This document shows positions 13,711 to 15,100 of a stretch of DNA of 15,100 bases, one piece after another (position 1 is the first letter of the stretch; the number at the start of each line of letters is the position of its first letter). The notes under the pieces are model-generated. The model searched no databases. It was not told the origin of the DNA and worked only from the letters and a program-made list of their open reading frames with translations. The stretch is from Treponema sp. UBA4319 (GTDB lineage: Bacteria; Spirochaetota; Spirochaetia; Treponematales; Treponemataceae). Made by a program: the position numbers and the translations under genes. The DNA is taken from positions 1 through 15,100 of the forward strand of contig DGUD01000140.1 of NCBI GenBank assembly GCA_002393865.1, read 5' to 3'.

Positions 13711-14934
13711 ATGACATTGACAATAAAAGGCTGCCCCGACGCACGGATTGCCGTCTCATTTTCATCGGGCTTTACTGTCCCCGTGCTTGACGCCGTACGT
13801 TCTGTCCCCGGAAGAATATGGAATACGGAGCAAAAAGCATGGCTGATTCCTGAGAACCGGAAGTCTGCCGATGCGCTGCTGCTCAATCTGTACGAGACGG
13901 GACTTTTCAGCGTACCAGAAGACACTCATTCCTCCGTGCCGCTTCTCCCAAAAAACAGCAGGATTCCCGGAGAAGAAAAAATTGCAGAGGAAGTCGCCAG
14001 ACTTCAGGAAGCATTGCAAGTCCGTCATTATTCTTCGTGCACGGTAGAACGCTATTGCAAATGGCTTGCTGATTTCCTGACGCTCAACAAAGCGGAAATC
14101 GATGCCGTAGATGAAACGCATATCAATGCATATCTGAAGCAGCTTGCCATAAAAAAGAATGTGAGCGCTTCCACGCAAAATCAGGCTTTAGCCGCCATTA
14201 TGTTTTATTTCCGCTTCGTGCGGAATACACCTGTGGAAAAATTGGCTGCGGTCATCCATGCCAAGAAAAAGCCACGGATTCCGGTTGTTTTTAGCCGCCA
14301 GGAAGTTCAAGCTGTAATTGAAAAACTGAGCGGAAGCAAAAAACTGATTGCAAAACTTTTGTACGGAACAGGAATGCGGCTGAACGAAGCTCTGTCCGTA
14401 CGCATTCTTGACATAGATTTTGACCGGAACGAAATCATTGTCCGACATGGAAAAGGCGACAAAGATCGCCATGTGATGCTGCCTCAGACGCTTGTCCCCG
14501 AACTAAAGGCTCAGATTGAAAAAGTTCGTACCATGCATCAGAAAGATTTGGCGGAAGGCTTTGGTTCCGTAAGCCTTCCGAACGCGCTTTCTGCAAAATA
14601 TCCGTCCGGCAGCAAAGAATTCAAATGGCAATGGCTCTTCCCTCAAAAAAATCGCTGGATAAACAAAAGTTCCGCTGAGCAAGGCCGCTGGCATCTGGAC
14701 GAATCGCTTGTGCAGCGTGCCGTAAAAATGGCAATTCTGGAAGCAGGAATAAACAAAAACGCCAGCTGCCACACATTCCGCCATTCCTTTGCCACACACC
14801 TGCTCGAATCCGGCTACGACATCCGTACCATTCAGGAACTCCTCGGTCACAGCGATGTAAGTACCACCATGATTTACACCCATGTCCTGAACCGCGGCTC
14901 CCACGGTGTCGTCAGCCCCCTTGACCTCATCTGA
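13711..14934 (+). CDS. intI: Integron integrase (tyrosine recombinase) with an N-terminal extra domain
   Basis: This 407-residue site-specific recombinase has all catalytic residues: Arg223 (GTGMRLNEAL), Lys248 (HGKGDKDRHVMLP), His354 and Arg357 (HTFRHSFATHLL), His380 (LLGHSDVSTT) and Tyr389 (IYTHV). The integron-specific insert is clear at about 287-340: SLPNALSAKYP, KWQWLFPQ, and WHLDESLVQRAVKMA, followed by the typical end GVVSPLD. A core-binding domain spans about 91-180. Residues 1-67 form an extra domain with the pattern VPGRIWNTEQKAWLIP (32-47), absent from most integron integrases, which are about 320-340 residues. I chose ATG 13711; TTG 13705 and GTG 13627 are alternatives in frame. 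AAGGAG lies at 13694-13699. The gene points toward the GTTAGGT core at 15079, the orientation described in Treponema denticola and opposite to most integrons. Confidence 0.92.
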   Translation: MTLTIKGCPDARIAVSFSSGFTVPVLDAVRSVPGRIWNTEQKAWLIPENRKSADALLLNLYETGLFSVPEDTHSSVPLLPKNSRIPGEEKIAEEVARLQEALQVRHYSSCTVERYCKWLADFLTLNKAEIDAVDETHINAYLKQLAIKKNVSASTQNQALAAIMFYFRFVRNTPVEKLAAVIHAKKKPRIPVVFSRQEVQAVIEKLSGSKKLIAKLLYGTGMRLNEALSVRILDIDFDRNEIIVRHGKGDKDRHVMLPQTLVPELKAQIEKVRTMHQKDLAEGFGSVSLPNALSAKYPSGSKEFKWQWLFPQKNRWINKSSAEQGRWHLDESLVQRAVKMAILEAGINKNASCHTFRHSFATHLLESGYDIRTIQELLGHSDVSTTMIYTHVLNRGSHGVVSPLDLI

Positions 14935-14968
14935 TTCCCCAGTTTACACGGATACGCATAAGTCCCTA

Positions 14969-14980
14969 GCATTTAAATGC
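14969..14980. repeat. 12-bp perfect palindrome after the integrase gene
   Basis: GCATTTAAATGC reads the same on both strands and lies 9 bases before the TATAAT box at 14990, within the -35 region. A related TTTAAA segment recurs at about 15005. It could bind a regulator or be chance in an A+T-rich spacer. Confidence 0.4.
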
Positions 14981-14989
14981 AGATTGATG

Positions 14990-14995
14990 TATAAT
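14990..14995 (+). promoter_or_regulatory. Candidate cassette promoter (Pc) -10 box
   Basis: TATAAT (14990-14995), directly preceded by TG, points toward the core site 84 bases downstream. The -35 region is weak: TAGCAT at 17-base spacing or CTAGCA at 18. Position between integrase and recombination site is where a cassette promoter would be useful if the array continues to the right. Confidence 0.4.
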
Positions 14996-15078
14996 TAAGC
15001 CAGATTTAAACGCGCAGTAGATATTACATGGACGTTTTCTTCCGTGCCCCACTCTTACTGCGGATACGGAGAAATTAT

Positions 15079-15085
15079 GTTAGGT
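15079..15085 (+). other. attI: Candidate integron recombination core site (attI)
   Basis: GTTAGGT fits the integron core consensus GTTRRRY, lies 145 bases after the integrase stop, and is placed as expected for attI in a reverse-oriented integron. It is flanked by a direct repeat ACTGCG (15057-15062 and 15095-15100). A 7-base match alone is weak evidence; the integrase next to it is what makes it credible. Cassettes would begin just right of this site, and only 15 bases remain in the window. Confidence 0.55.
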
Positions 15086-15100
15086 TGATGGCGCACTGCG

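Noticed and set aside
1..15100. CRISPR array, tRNA, rRNA or insertion sequence
   Set aside because: I saw no regularly spaced repeats, cloverleaf-like sequences, rRNA motifs or transposase genes with terminal repeats.

Overview
The window looks like a bacterial chromosome segment, most likely from a spirochaete close to Treponema. That placement is an inference. It rests mainly on the integron at the right end, whose integrase gene points toward the recombination site as described for the Treponema denticola integron. No rRNA or tRNA gene is visible to confirm it.

Layout. (1) 1-1296: the 3' end of clpA overlaps aat, giving two N-degron pathway genes in one unit. (2) 2017-1273, minus strand: a small ACT-domain protein gene and a Fur-family repressor gene, 4 bp apart and convergent with aat. 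(3) 2117-5876: a type II fatty-acid synthesis block, fabD-fabG-fabF-fabZ, behind a strong promoter whose -10 box lies inside a perfect 11-bp-arm dyad. (4) 5900-9784: a dipeptide/oligopeptide ABC transporter with two permeases and two ATPases but no substrate-binding protein, starting 23 bp after fabZ with no visible terminator. (5) 10968-9844, minus strand: a radical SAM protein gene, divergent from 11154-11786 (GyrI-like) and 11873-12904 (peptidase S66, MccF/LD-carboxypeptidase family). The divergent genes have a matched pair of strong promoters flanking a short perfect dyad. (6) 13262-13006, minus strand: the wreck of an aldo/keto reductase gene with an internal deletion, a frameshift and two in-frame stops. 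(7) 13711-14934: an integron-type tyrosine recombinase, followed by an AT-rich spacer with a TATAAT box and a GTTAGGT core site at 15079, just before the window ends.

How it works together. Regions 1-4 are G+C-rich housekeeping and transport modules with tightly packed or overlapping genes. From about 9.8 kb the sequence becomes more A+T-rich by eye, genes become monocistronic with their own promoters, and a decayed gene appears. This looks like an accessory region beside an integron platform. The most notable element is the candidate reverse-oriented integron, whose cassette array, if present, would begin at the right edge and continue outside the window. A second point of interest is the GyrI-like/MccF-like/radical SAM trio, whose families include toxin- or antibiotic-inactivating enzymes.
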